Of a stretch of DNA of 7,736 nucleotides, positions 1 to 5,291 are shown in pieces. The position numbers and the translations under genes are program-made. Source of the DNA: Burkholderiales bacterium (lineage in GTDB: Bacteria; Pseudomonadota; Gammaproteobacteria; Burkholderiales; UBA11063); NCBI GenBank assembly GCA_020697025.1, contig JAJFBO010000038.1, forward strand, positions 1 through 7,736, read 5' to 3'. Numbering within the stretch: the stretch's first letter is position 1; every line of letters starts with the position of its first letter. The notes beneath the pieces were generated by a model that was not told the DNA's origin, did not search any database, and worked only from the letters and a program-made list of their open reading frames with translations.

Positions 1-84
1 CCTGCCTGCCGCAATCAAAATTCCGCCCATTAACCCGGCCAGACATAAAAATATCAAAACCGGAAAATATTGCGTCATAACCAT
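1..84 (-). CDS. nuoA: NADH-quinone oxidoreductase subunit A (NuoA), N-terminal part
   Basis: NuoA is a small membrane subunit of respiratory complex I, at the junction between the membrane arm and the peripheral arm. Only the first 28 codons are inside the window. They read MVMTQYFPVLIFLCLAGLMG and continue hydrophobic to the edge, which matches the usual NuoA start: a short polar tip, a Y-[FL]-P motif, then the first membrane helix. Two start codons are possible, at 84 and at 78. The AAAAGGT ribosome-binding sequence (plus-strand 95-101) lies 10 nt from the first and 16 nt from the second, so I chose 84. The gene sits 52 bp downstream of a tRNA-Leu and behind secG, a typical betaproteobacterial order that supports the call. 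The remaining nuo genes are expected beyond the left edge. Confidence 0.8.
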   Translation of the reverse strand, partial: MVMTQYFPVLIFLCLAGLMGGILIAAGR

Positions 85-136
85 ATTTAAAGTTACCTTT
101 TAAATAAATTCCCGCTTATTGGGAATAATATACTTT

Positions 137-222
137 TGGTGCCGACAGTGGGACTCGAACCCACACGACCTTGGGCCACCACCCCCTCAAGATGGCGTGT
201 CTACCAGTTCCACCATGTCGGC
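137..222 (-). tRNA. tRNA-Leu (anticodon GAG)
   Basis: This is an 86-nt class II tRNA including an encoded CCA end (plus-strand tgg at 137-139). The acceptor arms pair perfectly over 7 bp: GCCGACA (plus 216-222) with TGTCGGC (plus 141-147), and the discriminator base is A. The D-arm contains TGGTAGAC, the T-loop contains GGTTCGAGTCC, and a long variable arm is present, as expected for leucine. The anticodon stem CCATC/GGTGG closes the loop TTGAGGG, placing anticodon GAG at plus-strand 186-188. This tRNA reads CUC and CUU codons. It lies 17 bp after secG and 52 bp before nuoA on the same strand, so it is probably cut out of a longer secG-tRNA-nuo transcript. Confidence 0.96.
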
Positions 223-239
223 AATAATTTTTGATAATA

Positions 240-626
240 CTAATTTGGAATTTGATTCTTATCAGATCTAGCTGGTTCATTAGTCTTGACTGTACTTGAA
301 GCACTTTTTACTGGAGATGATGCTACACCGCTAGCAACTGTCTTACCATTTAGACCAGCCATAACTCCGCCGTCGCCAAATCGGCCACTACTAGAAAAGA
401 AAACCAGGGTAAACGTACTAATAAAGAATATTGCAGCAAAAATTGCTGTAGTACGGCTTAAAAAATTGGATGAACCACTAGCCCCAAATAAAGACCCTGA
501 TCCTCCCCCTGAACCAAATGTAGCTCCGGCGTCTGCCCCTTTTCCATGTTGCAATAATACCAAAATAATGATTGACAGCGCCGAAATCATCTGTACAACC
601 CAAATTAATGTTTTTAATATAGCCAT
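240..626 (-). CDS. secG: Protein translocase subunit SecG
   Basis: SecG is the small accessory subunit of the SecYEG inner-membrane channel and assists SecA-driven protein export. The 128-residue protein shows the family layout. A first membrane helix spans about residues 4-25. The cytoplasmic loop carries the hallmark LLQxGKGAD (about 24-32), followed by a Gly/Ser-rich stretch with FGxSGxxNFLSRxT (about 47-60). A second helix spans about 61-77. A polar Ser- and Lys-rich tail follows, as is usual in proteobacterial SecG. The start has only a weak upstream GAAAAG as ribosome-binding sequence, but the protein begins exactly where the family does. It lies 76 bp downstream of tpiA and 17 bp upstream of tRNA-Leu, the classical tpiA-secG-tRNA-Leu cluster. 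Confidence 0.96.
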   Translation of the reverse strand: MAILKTLIWVVQMISALSIIILVLLQHGKGADAGATFGSGGGSGSLFGASGSSNFLSRTTAIFAAIFFISTFTLVFFSSSGRFGDGGVMAGLNGKTVASGVASSPVKSASSTVKTNEPARSDKNQIPN

Positions 627-646
627 TATAATATACTTTTCAAATA

Positions 647-670
647 TATCCGACCTAATAATTTCGGATA
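647..670. repeat. Inverted repeat between tpiA and secG
   Basis: Perfect 7-bp arms TATCCGA (647-653) and TCGGATA (664-670) flank a 10-nt A/T-rich spacer, in the 76-bp gap between the tpiA stop and the secG start. In the minus-strand transcript this could form a modest hairpin about 20 nt before the secG start codon. It has neither a GC-rich stem nor a run of U, so it is not a convincing terminator. A processing or attenuation site, or chance, are all possible. Confidence 0.3.
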
Positions 671-702
671 GTTATAAATCTTTTAGTATTACTTAATAAG
701 AG

Positions 703-1434
703 TTATGCATAAGCACAAATAGCGGTAAATTGGTCAGCATCGAGAGATGCGCCACCGACTAAAACTCCATCAATATCAGTAATTTGTAGTATTTCTGCTA
801 TATTCATTGCAGTAACACTACCCCCATATAAAACCGATATTGTAGCATGCGGCAGAGTTTTTTGCACAAATGAGTGTATCAAATTTACTATTTCACTAAT
901 CTCTGGTATTGTAGGAGTCAAGCCAGTACCAATAGACCAGATAGGCTCATATGCTATACATAACTCATCCATAGTTATTTCCAGCTGTGTCAGGAGCTTT
1001 AGCTGATTTAACAAAAATTGTGTGTAATTACCATTACTGCGTTGGTGTTGTTCTTCGCCAATACAAAAAATTGGTATAATACTATTTTGAATGGTACTTT
1101 TCAATTTTTTAAGTAATGTCATGTCTGTTTCAGCAAAATAATTTCTACGCTCGGAATGCCCAATTAACGTGTATTTTACGTTAAAGTCCAATAGCATTTT
1201 ACTACTGGTTTCTCCTGTGTATGGCCCATATCCGGCAAACTCGCTTACATCCTGACTAGCTATTTTAAATCTGGAACTAATATTGCATGCCTGGTACAAA
1301 TATAAAAAAGGTAATGCAATTATTATATTTTCACTATTAGTAAATTCGTGGGACCTATAAGTATTTAGATCATCTGATACTTTTTGATTGCTGCCATTCA
1401 TTTTCCAGTTAGCCACAATTAATTTTTTCTTCAT
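703..1434 (-). CDS. tpiA: Triosephosphate isomerase
   Basis: This enzyme interconverts dihydroxyacetone phosphate and glyceraldehyde 3-phosphate in glycolysis and gluconeogenesis, in the cytoplasm. The 243-residue protein is a complete TIM barrel, slightly shorter than the usual 250 or so. Visible family signatures are the N-terminal ANWKMNG with substrate-binding N9 and K11, the catalytic histidine H93 in LIGHSERR, the catalytic base E163 in AYEPIWSIGTG (which leads into the mobile loop 6), the phosphate-binding YGGSV, and GVLVGGASL near the end. All expected catalytic residues are present. The start at 1434 begins the first beta strand directly, as in other TpiA proteins, although no strong ribosome-binding sequence is seen. 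It lies 13 bp after the flavoprotein gene, so the two are probably co-transcribed. Confidence 0.97.
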   Translation of the reverse strand: MKKKLIVANWKMNGSNQKVSDDLNTYRSHEFTNSENIIIALPFLYLYQACNISSRFKIASQDVSEFAGYGPYTGETSSKMLLDFNVKYTLIGHSERRNYFAETDMTLLKKLKSTIQNSIIPIFCIGEEQHQRSNGNYTQFLLNQLKLLTQLEITMDELCIAYEPIWSIGTGLTPTIPEISEIVNLIHSFVQKTLPHATISVLYGGSVTAMNIAEILQITDIDGVLVGGASLDADQFTAICAYA

Positions 1435-1447
1435 GATTTTAACTGCT

Positions 1448-1987
1448 TTAACTAACTAAGGTGTTTTCAATATCTTTTATTATTTCGTTTAGTTGATTAT
1501 CTACAGTATCATTACTAAAAAAAGCTCCATCTTTTGCATTTTGGCCCAGATTAATTACTACATCTTTCCAAAGAGGTTTTAATTGTAAATAGCTTACAAC
1601 CTGACGCAGCTGTTCGATAGCCCGCGCACCATTTGCACTATAGCCATAAGCTATGAAAGCCAGCGGTTTATTATTCCATTCTACATACAAGTAATCTAGG
1701 GCATTTTTAATTGCAGCCGGATAGCCATGATTGTATTCTGGAGTTACAATAATAAATCCATCATAATCAGATACAATTTTTGACCATGCTTTAGTGTGTG
1801 GATACTGGTAATCATTCATTACTGCCGGGATAGGTTCATTTAACATAGGCAGGTTAATTTTTTTTAAATCAATTAAACTGTAATTTGCATTTTTAGACCT
1901 TTTTGCTAATTCTAATACGTGTTTAGCCACTGATTCACCAATCCTTCCTTCACGAACTGATGCGATAATAATACCAATTTTTTTCAT
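1448..1987 (-). CDS. NAD(P)H-dependent FMN reductase-family oxidoreductase
   Basis: This is a 179-residue flavodoxin-fold protein of the NADPH-dependent FMN reductase family (Pfam FMN_red). Such enzymes bind FMN and use NAD(P)H to reduce flavin, quinones, azo compounds or metal ions; the true substrate cannot be read from sequence. The FMN phosphate-binding loop is the N-terminal SVREGRIGESVA (residues 10-21), after the first strand KIGIIIA. The flavin ring contact is TPEYNHGYPAAIKNALD (82-98), and the region AYGYSANGARA follows it, as in the family. Length is typical. A good ribosome-binding sequence AAGGA (plus-strand 1995-1999) sits 7 nt before the start, confirming it. The gene follows a decayed gene by 14 bp and precedes tpiA by 13 bp. 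Confidence 0.87.
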   Translation of the reverse strand: MKKIGIIIASVREGRIGESVAKHVLELAKRSKNANYSLIDLKKINLPMLNEPIPAVMNDYQYPHTKAWSKIVSDYDGFIIVTPEYNHGYPAAIKNALDYLYVEWNNKPLAFIAYGYSANGARAIEQLRQVVSYLQLKPLWKDVVINLGQNAKDGAFFSNDTVDNQLNEIIKDIENTLVS

Positions 1988-2001
1988 AATGATTTCCTTT
2001 A

Positions 2002-2355
2002 TTATATTGTTTTCTTTAAATATTTCGAACCTTTAAAAGTTATAACATATCTTTGATTTTTACTTCTTGGTTTATTTAAAATTGTATCAATAATTTGTAA
2101 TCTCTGACACAATTTACTAAATTCTAAATTAGCTGAATCTGCAACTAAATTACTATTTATATCTGCTAAAAATGATTGTATTAACGATAGCCTAAGATCA
2201 GTTAGCTTTGCCTTTAAATTTATACAATCATCAAACGGCATTTTACTAGCTAAACTGTATAATTCATGTTCATCTTCATGGAGCGCTACTACAGTATTTG
2301 CAAATTTACGGATATAAGGCATGTATTCTTTGCATGCCCTCTTTATTCCAGCCAC
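2002..2355 (-). pseudogene. Middle fragment of a Schlafen/AlbA_2 (COG2865-type) regulator-like protein
   Basis: This 117-codon open frame is probably not a complete gene. From about YMPYIRKFANTVVA through MPFDD, LSLIQSFLADINSNL and LEFSKLCQRLQII, its sequence resembles, from memory of the family, the region just after the AlbA_2 domain in COG2865-type predicted regulators. There the pattern is YxRRxSxTxxA..., PFDDR..., LxxIxxFLxxVxSxL..., ELxRxMxI. The conserved continuation (typically RPxNVGLxFF) is missing after PRSKN, and the frame ends in RYVITFKGSKYL, which could be a degraded winged-helix end of the same protein. The frame begins with GTG and is preceded in frame by a TAG. The AlbA_2 N-terminus lies directly upstream in a different frame (see 2306-2428). 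A new short protein could still be made, but a relic is likelier. Confidence 0.6.
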
Positions 2356-2428
2356 GTTTAAATTCTATCCGCTCCGACTCTACTACCTGAGCATGAATCA
2401 GTTCATCAATATTTATTGGTAATCCCAT
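2306..2428 (-). pseudogene. N-terminal fragment of the same broken AlbA_2 protein
   Basis: A minus-strand frame starting with ATG at 2428 reads MGLPINIDELIHAQVVESER and then IEFKRGWNKE, after which it runs into a stop at 2306. This is a close match to the usual opening of AlbA_2 (Schlafen-like) ATP-binding or regulator proteins, of the form LPINIDxLLxxRxVExxRIEFKxGWN. About 120 residues that normally follow are absent. The downstream fragment (2002-2355) continues in another frame and overlaps this one by 50 nt. The simplest reading is one gene broken by an internal deletion around 2325-2345 plus loss of its 3' part. AGGT at 2435-2438, 6 nt upstream of the ATG, could be the original ribosome-binding site, and a promoter candidate lies at 2469-2477. 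Confidence 0.65.
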
Positions 2429-2468
2429 ACACGTACCTGTTCCTGTAGCGCTTGCTGTTATATTAGAT

Positions 2469-2477
2469 ATTTTAGCA
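2469..2477 (-). promoter_or_regulatory. Extended -10 promoter candidate for the leftward cluster
   Basis: On the minus strand this reads TGC-TAAAAT, an extended sigma-70 -10 element. It would start transcription near 2462, about 34 nt before the ATG of the broken AlbA_2 gene. No good -35 box is seen at normal spacing, which extended -10 promoters tolerate. The surrounding 20 nt closely match the hemW-side element at 2841-2849. The relic's old promoter may now drive the flavoprotein gene and tpiA. Confidence 0.45.
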
Positions 2478-2592
2478 TTATTGTAGTTTACCGAATTTTA
2501 ACATAATGTGCTTTGCCAGATAGCAAGATAATAGACGACTGTATATAAAAACCCTATTCTCTGACATTTATTTTTTCCAAAGAGTTAATTTT

Positions 2593-2614
2593 ATTTTGCG
2601 AATTTTCGCAAAAT
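2593..2614. repeat. Perfect 10-bp inverted repeat
   Basis: Arms ATTTTGCGAA (2593-2602) and TTCGCAAAAT (2605-2614) are separated by TT. The tight near-palindrome with a GCG core is more like a dimeric regulator's operator than a terminator, as neither side is followed by a clean run of T. It lies just past the stop of the unidentified 2626-2820 frame, and roughly midway between the two promoter candidates. Confidence 0.55.
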
Positions 2615-2840
2615 TAATTTATTATTCAATAGTAGACTACCAGGCTTATATAGTTAAAGAATAAGCTAAGACTATGAGCAGCTGCATCAGGCAAACTGCT
2701 TTTGGCCTTGATGATTAATAGCCCACTGCCAAATAAAGCCATTGCATCGGTAATACTCATTTTAAAGCCTGATGTACATAATAAATTTGCCAATATTAAC
2801 TTTTCATTGAAGAATATCAACTAACTATCTATCTAACTTA

Positions 2841-2849
2841 TGCTAAAAT
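2841..2849 (+). promoter_or_regulatory. Extended -10 promoter candidate for the hemW operon
   Basis: TGC-TAAAAT is an extended sigma-70 -10 element placed 31 bp before the hemW ATG, predicting a start near 2856 and a leader of about 25 nt. No good -35 box is visible. It is the only convincing promoter seen ahead of the seven closely packed rightward genes. Confidence 0.5.
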
Positions 2850-2880
2850 ACCTAATTAAACCGCCACACGACAATACAAA

Positions 2881-4074
2881 ATGCAAAATATTGAACCAGC
2901 ACTACTAAATTTAACGGCATTACCGCCGTTATCCCTATATATTCATATCCCCTGGTGTATAAAAAAATGTCCGTATTGTGATTTTAACTCACATAATAAA
3001 CCAACCTACCTACCTGAAAATGAGTATATAGACTGCTTAATAAAAGATTTAGAAGATGCGTTGCCGCTTATCTGGGGCAGAAGTATTCATAGTATTTTTA
3101 TTGGCGGGGGCACTCCCAGTTTATTTAGTCCCAAAAGCGTAGAGCGTCTGCTGCAAGCAGTAAGAGCCAGAACAAATTTACTGCCTATGGCAGAAATTAC
3201 AATTGAGGCAAATCCTGGCACGGTAGATAATGACCATATTAAGGGCTATAGTGAAATTGGAATTAACCGGATTTCTTTTGGTATACAATCATTTAATGAT
3301 AAACACCTGAAATTATTAGGACGTGTGCATAATAGCCACGATGCCGTAAAAGCTATTACTCACGCACAAAAATATTTTGACAATATAAACCTGGATATTA
3401 TATATGCCCTACCCGAACAAAATGAGTCAGATTTAATCTCTGATTTAACTATAGCACTTTCCTTTGCAACATCACACTTGTCTTTTTATAATCTTACTCT
3501 TGAACCAAATACAGCTTTTTATTCTAATCCGCCAAGCGGATTACCGGATAATGATTTGTGCTATGCTATGCAGGATATTATAGTTGACTGTCTGGCCAAA
3601 CATAAGTTACAGCGTTATGAAATTTCAGCTTATGCAAAACCTGCTAAACAATGCCAGCATAATGTTAATTACTGGCAATTTGGTGATTATCTAGGTATTG
3701 GTGCTGGCAGTCATTCAAAACTTAGTTTTTCGGATAAAATTATTCGTCAAATCCGGCAAAAGCATCCGCAAAATTATATGACTGCAGTAAAAAATAATGA
3801 GCATATTGTTGAAGATAAGGTAGTTGCTGTAACAGACTTGCCATTTGAGTTTATGCTAAATTCTTTAAGACTAATAGATGGTTTTTATAGCACTTTATTT
3901 GTAGAGAGAACTGGTATGAGTTTATCTACGATTTTACCTATATTAGATACAGCAAAAGATAAGGGTTTTATAAAGCCGATACGTAATGGACAAATTACTC
4001 CAACTAAACTTGGCCATGATTTTCAAAATGAATTACTTATGCTGTTTTTAAAGGAAAATCATGAAAATAAATAG
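2881..4074 (+). CDS. hemW: Radical SAM heme chaperone HemW
   Basis: HemW-type proteins bind heme and a [4Fe-4S] cluster with S-adenosylmethionine, and deliver heme to target proteins. They are often mis-annotated as coproporphyrinogen oxidase HemN. The 397-residue protein has the radical SAM motif C26-x3-C30-x2-C33 followed by D34-F35. Phe at 35, where HemN has a fourth Cys, marks HemW. GGGTPS (75-80), EANPGT (109-114) and GINRISFGIQSF (about 126-137) follow, and a HemW C-terminal domain completes it. The opening LPPLSLYIHIPWC is typical of the family. The ATG at 2881 is the only in-frame start close to it, yet no ribosome-binding sequence precedes it. The last 14 nt overlap the next gene and contain that gene's start. 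Confidence 0.95.
   Translation: MQNIEPALLNLTALPPLSLYIHIPWCIKKCPYCDFNSHNKPTYLPENEYIDCLIKDLEDALPLIWGRSIHSIFIGGGTPSLFSPKSVERLLQAVRARTNLLPMAEITIEANPGTVDNDHIKGYSEIGINRISFGIQSFNDKHLKLLGRVHNSHDAVKAITHAQKYFDNINLDIIYALPEQNESDLISDLTIALSFATSHLSFYNLTLEPNTAFYSNPPSGLPDNDLCYAMQDIIVDCLAKHKLQRYEISAYAKPAKQCQHNVNYWQFGDYLGIGAGSHSKLSFSDKIIRQIRQKHPQNYMTAVKNNEHIVEDKVVAVTDLPFEFMLNSLRLIDGFYSTLFVERTGMSLSTILPILDTAKDKGFIKPIRNGQITPTKLGHDFQNELLMLFLKENHENK
4045..4063 (+). repeat. Translation-start repeat, copy 1 (inside the hemW 3' end)
   Basis: TTTTTAAAGGAAAATCATG contains the ribosome-binding core AAGGA (4051-4055), 5 nt before the ATG at 4061. It simultaneously encodes the last residues of HemW. It is nearly identical to 4655-4674 in front of the second secreted-protein gene, differing by one A. 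The overlap suggests translational coupling between hemW and the first secreted-protein gene. Confidence 0.7.
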
Positions 4075-4633
4075 AATAAATATATGCTTTTTAATACTCC
4101 TAGTTTTATATACACATATAGCTAAAGCAAGTAATGTAACATGCACTAATTTGACAAAATGGAAACCAGCTCCCCTTCATTACCCTATCACGCTTAACTG
4201 GACACTAAGTAAATTGGATACAGATTACTCTTTAAAATTAATATTAACGCAAATTGGATCAATGAAAGAACCCTTATTCTTCCCCAATATAACGCTTCTC
4301 CATACAAATATGATTAGTGAAAGCGTAACTATTATCACAACTGGTAGAAAAATTGAAATGAATAAATTAACTTTTAATAATCTACCGACTCCAGCCTCAA
4401 AGATTATAATTTTTGTCAGTCCTGACGGCAAACAATTAAATTTGGGGTATATGAAATATATATCAACGGCAAATCAAAAAAATTATTGGGGTGTCATAAG
4501 TGACTATATCGTTGATCCCAATGAGAGTAACCGACCATTTATTGATAGTTACTCTTTTATAGGTTCAGAAAACTATACAGAAAAAATTGGTGAAGCCAGT
4601 GAGCTCGAGTGTAGCTATTTAACAAACAAGTAA
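4061..4633 (+). CDS. Secreted two-cysteine protein of unknown function, paralogue A
   Basis: I do not recognise this 190-residue protein. It has a Sec signal peptide: K/R at 2-5, a hydrophobic core at 8-20, and a probable cut after AKA at residue 23. The mature part of about 167 residues has just two cysteines, C28 near its start and C184 near its end, consistent with one disulfide closing a mostly beta-strand domain. No lipobox, membrane anchor or known enzyme motif is seen. Features shared with the gene at 5292-6074 are HYPI-x3-W (W47), P-x3-PNI (71-77), KNYW (140-143) and SFIGS (165-169). The start is fixed by AAGGA 5 nt upstream, and it overlaps hemW by 14 nt. Its cell location should be periplasmic or extracellular. 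Confidence 0.85.
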   Translation: MKINRINICFLILLVLYTHIAKASNVTCTNLTKWKPAPLHYPITLNWTLSKLDTDYSLKLILTQIGSMKEPLFFPNITLLHTNMISESVTIITTGRKIEMNKLTFNNLPTPASKIIIFVSPDGKQLNLGYMKYISTANQKNYWGVISDYIVDPNESNRPFIDSYSFIGSENYTEKIGEASELECSYLTNK

Positions 4634-4637
4634 AATG
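4619..4637 (+). repeat. Gene-end repeat, copy 1 (paralogue A stop)
   Basis: TTAACAAACAAGTAAAATG spans the last codons and the TAA stop of paralogue A. It matches 6071-6089 at the end of paralogue C in 17 of 19 positions, with both differences A to G. In A it reads L-T-N-K-stop. Confidence 0.65.
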
Positions 4638-4654
4638 ATAATTATATTAGAGAA

Positions 4655-4674
4655 TTTTTAAAGGAAAAATCATG
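4655..4674 (+). repeat. Translation-start repeat, copy 2 (before paralogue B)
   Basis: TTTTTAAAGGAAAAATCATG provides AAGGA (4661-4665), 6 nt ahead of the ATG at 4672. It equals the hemW-tail copy at 4045-4063 except for one extra A. Here it is non-coding, so the resemblance to hemW coding sequence is most simply explained by a tandem duplication that carried the hemW end along. Confidence 0.55.
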
Positions 4675-5265
4675 TTGTATAAATTTGATATATATTTATT
4701 AAATCTATTACTTGCCTTGTGCCTATGTATCAATATAGCCAATTCAGAAGAACACGGCACATGCTTTGCTACTATAGATAAAAATTCTACCGCTTCTTAT
4801 CTGATAAAAGACTCAGCAGGCGAATCTAATAATTTATTTTTTACCTGGACTGTCAAAGATACGGTAACTCAGTCCTTTCATAAAACTAAAACATTGTATT
4901 CAAGCCTTGAAAAATCTAAAAAAGGTATTGAACCTAACTTTGTCAGTGAAAATGTCTATAAAATTTCTGATAAAGGAGCTAAGCTGGAAAAAGAAAATGG
5001 ATCATCAACACAATACGATCCTCTTAATGGAAGATTATTATCTTTTCAAGGTACTACAAATTACTCTATTCCATATGTAGTAAAGAACGACGAAGATGAA
5101 GAAAACTGGCTAGCTAGCTTTAATTATTTACCAGCAAGGGAAATAATTTGTAAAATAGTTTATAATAAAGACCCGCTATACGAAACAGAATACCACCCTT
5201 CTAAAGAGAAATGGGATGAAATATGCAGGGGAAATCATCATTTACATACTGAATGTACGATATAA
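4672..5265 (+). CDS. Secreted four-cysteine protein of unknown function, diverged paralogue B
   Basis: This 197-residue protein is unrecognised. Its signal peptide has a hydrophobic core at about 8-23 and a likely cut after ANS at residue 25. The mature part of about 172 residues is rich in Ser, Lys, Glu and Asn, with cysteines at 31, 160, 185 and 195. C31 and C160 occupy the places of the two cysteines of its neighbours: one shortly after the signal peptide, and one just after an aromatic stretch (NWLASFNYLPAREIIC). The tail from about 165, with C185 and C195 near a His-rich GNHHLHTEC, is extra. FFTWTV resembles the W-x-L/V motif of the neighbours, but overall similarity is low, so membership of the family is inference. 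It lies 38 bp after paralogue A and 26 bp before paralogue C. Confidence 0.8.
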   Translation: MLYKFDIYLLNLLLALCLCINIANSEEHGTCFATIDKNSTASYLIKDSAGESNNLFFTWTVKDTVTQSFHKTKTLYSSLEKSKKGIEPNFVSENVYKISDKGAKLEKENGSSTQYDPLNGRLLSFQGTTNYSIPYVVKNDEDEENWLASFNYLPAREIICKIVYNKDPLYETEYHPSKEKWDEICRGNHHLHTECTI

Positions 5266-5291
5266 TATATAGTAAATAAGAGAAAGTACAT

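Larger units (their letters stand above)
2429..2880. other. 452-bp divergent intergenic region
   Basis: This region separates the leftward relic-led cluster from rightward hemW. It holds two matching extended -10 elements facing apart (2469-2477 minus, 2841-2849 plus) and an inverted repeat at 2593-2614. It also contains a 64-codon minus-strand open frame (2626-2820, TTG start, no convincing ribosome-binding sequence). I do not recognise that frame; its middle part (SITDAMALFGSGLLIIKAKS) has a protein-like composition, so it may be a gene remnant. No RNA gene or insertion-sequence end was recognised here. Confidence 0.5.

Noticed and set aside
116..304. Minus-strand open frame of 62 codons
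   Set aside because: It runs straight through the tRNA-Leu gene, and its residues are a translation of tRNA sequence.
286..696. Plus-strand open frame of 136 codons opposite secG
   Set aside because: Antisense shadow of secG; its Pro-rich composition is the complement of the SecG Gly/Ser loop, and it has no family likeness.
2821..2838. Short CTAACTATCTATCTAACT repetition before hemW
   Set aside because: Too short and imperfect to distinguish from low-complexity A/T-rich spacer DNA.
2881..4074. Coproporphyrinogen dehydrogenase (HemN) annotation for the radical SAM gene
   Set aside because: The cysteine motif is followed by Phe (CPYCDF) rather than a fourth Cys, and the opening LPPLSLYIHIPWC is that of HemW.
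4225..4431. Minus-strand frame of 68 codons inside paralogue A
   Set aside because: Antisense to a gene with a signal peptide, a ribosome-binding site and a paralogue; nothing supports the reverse frame.
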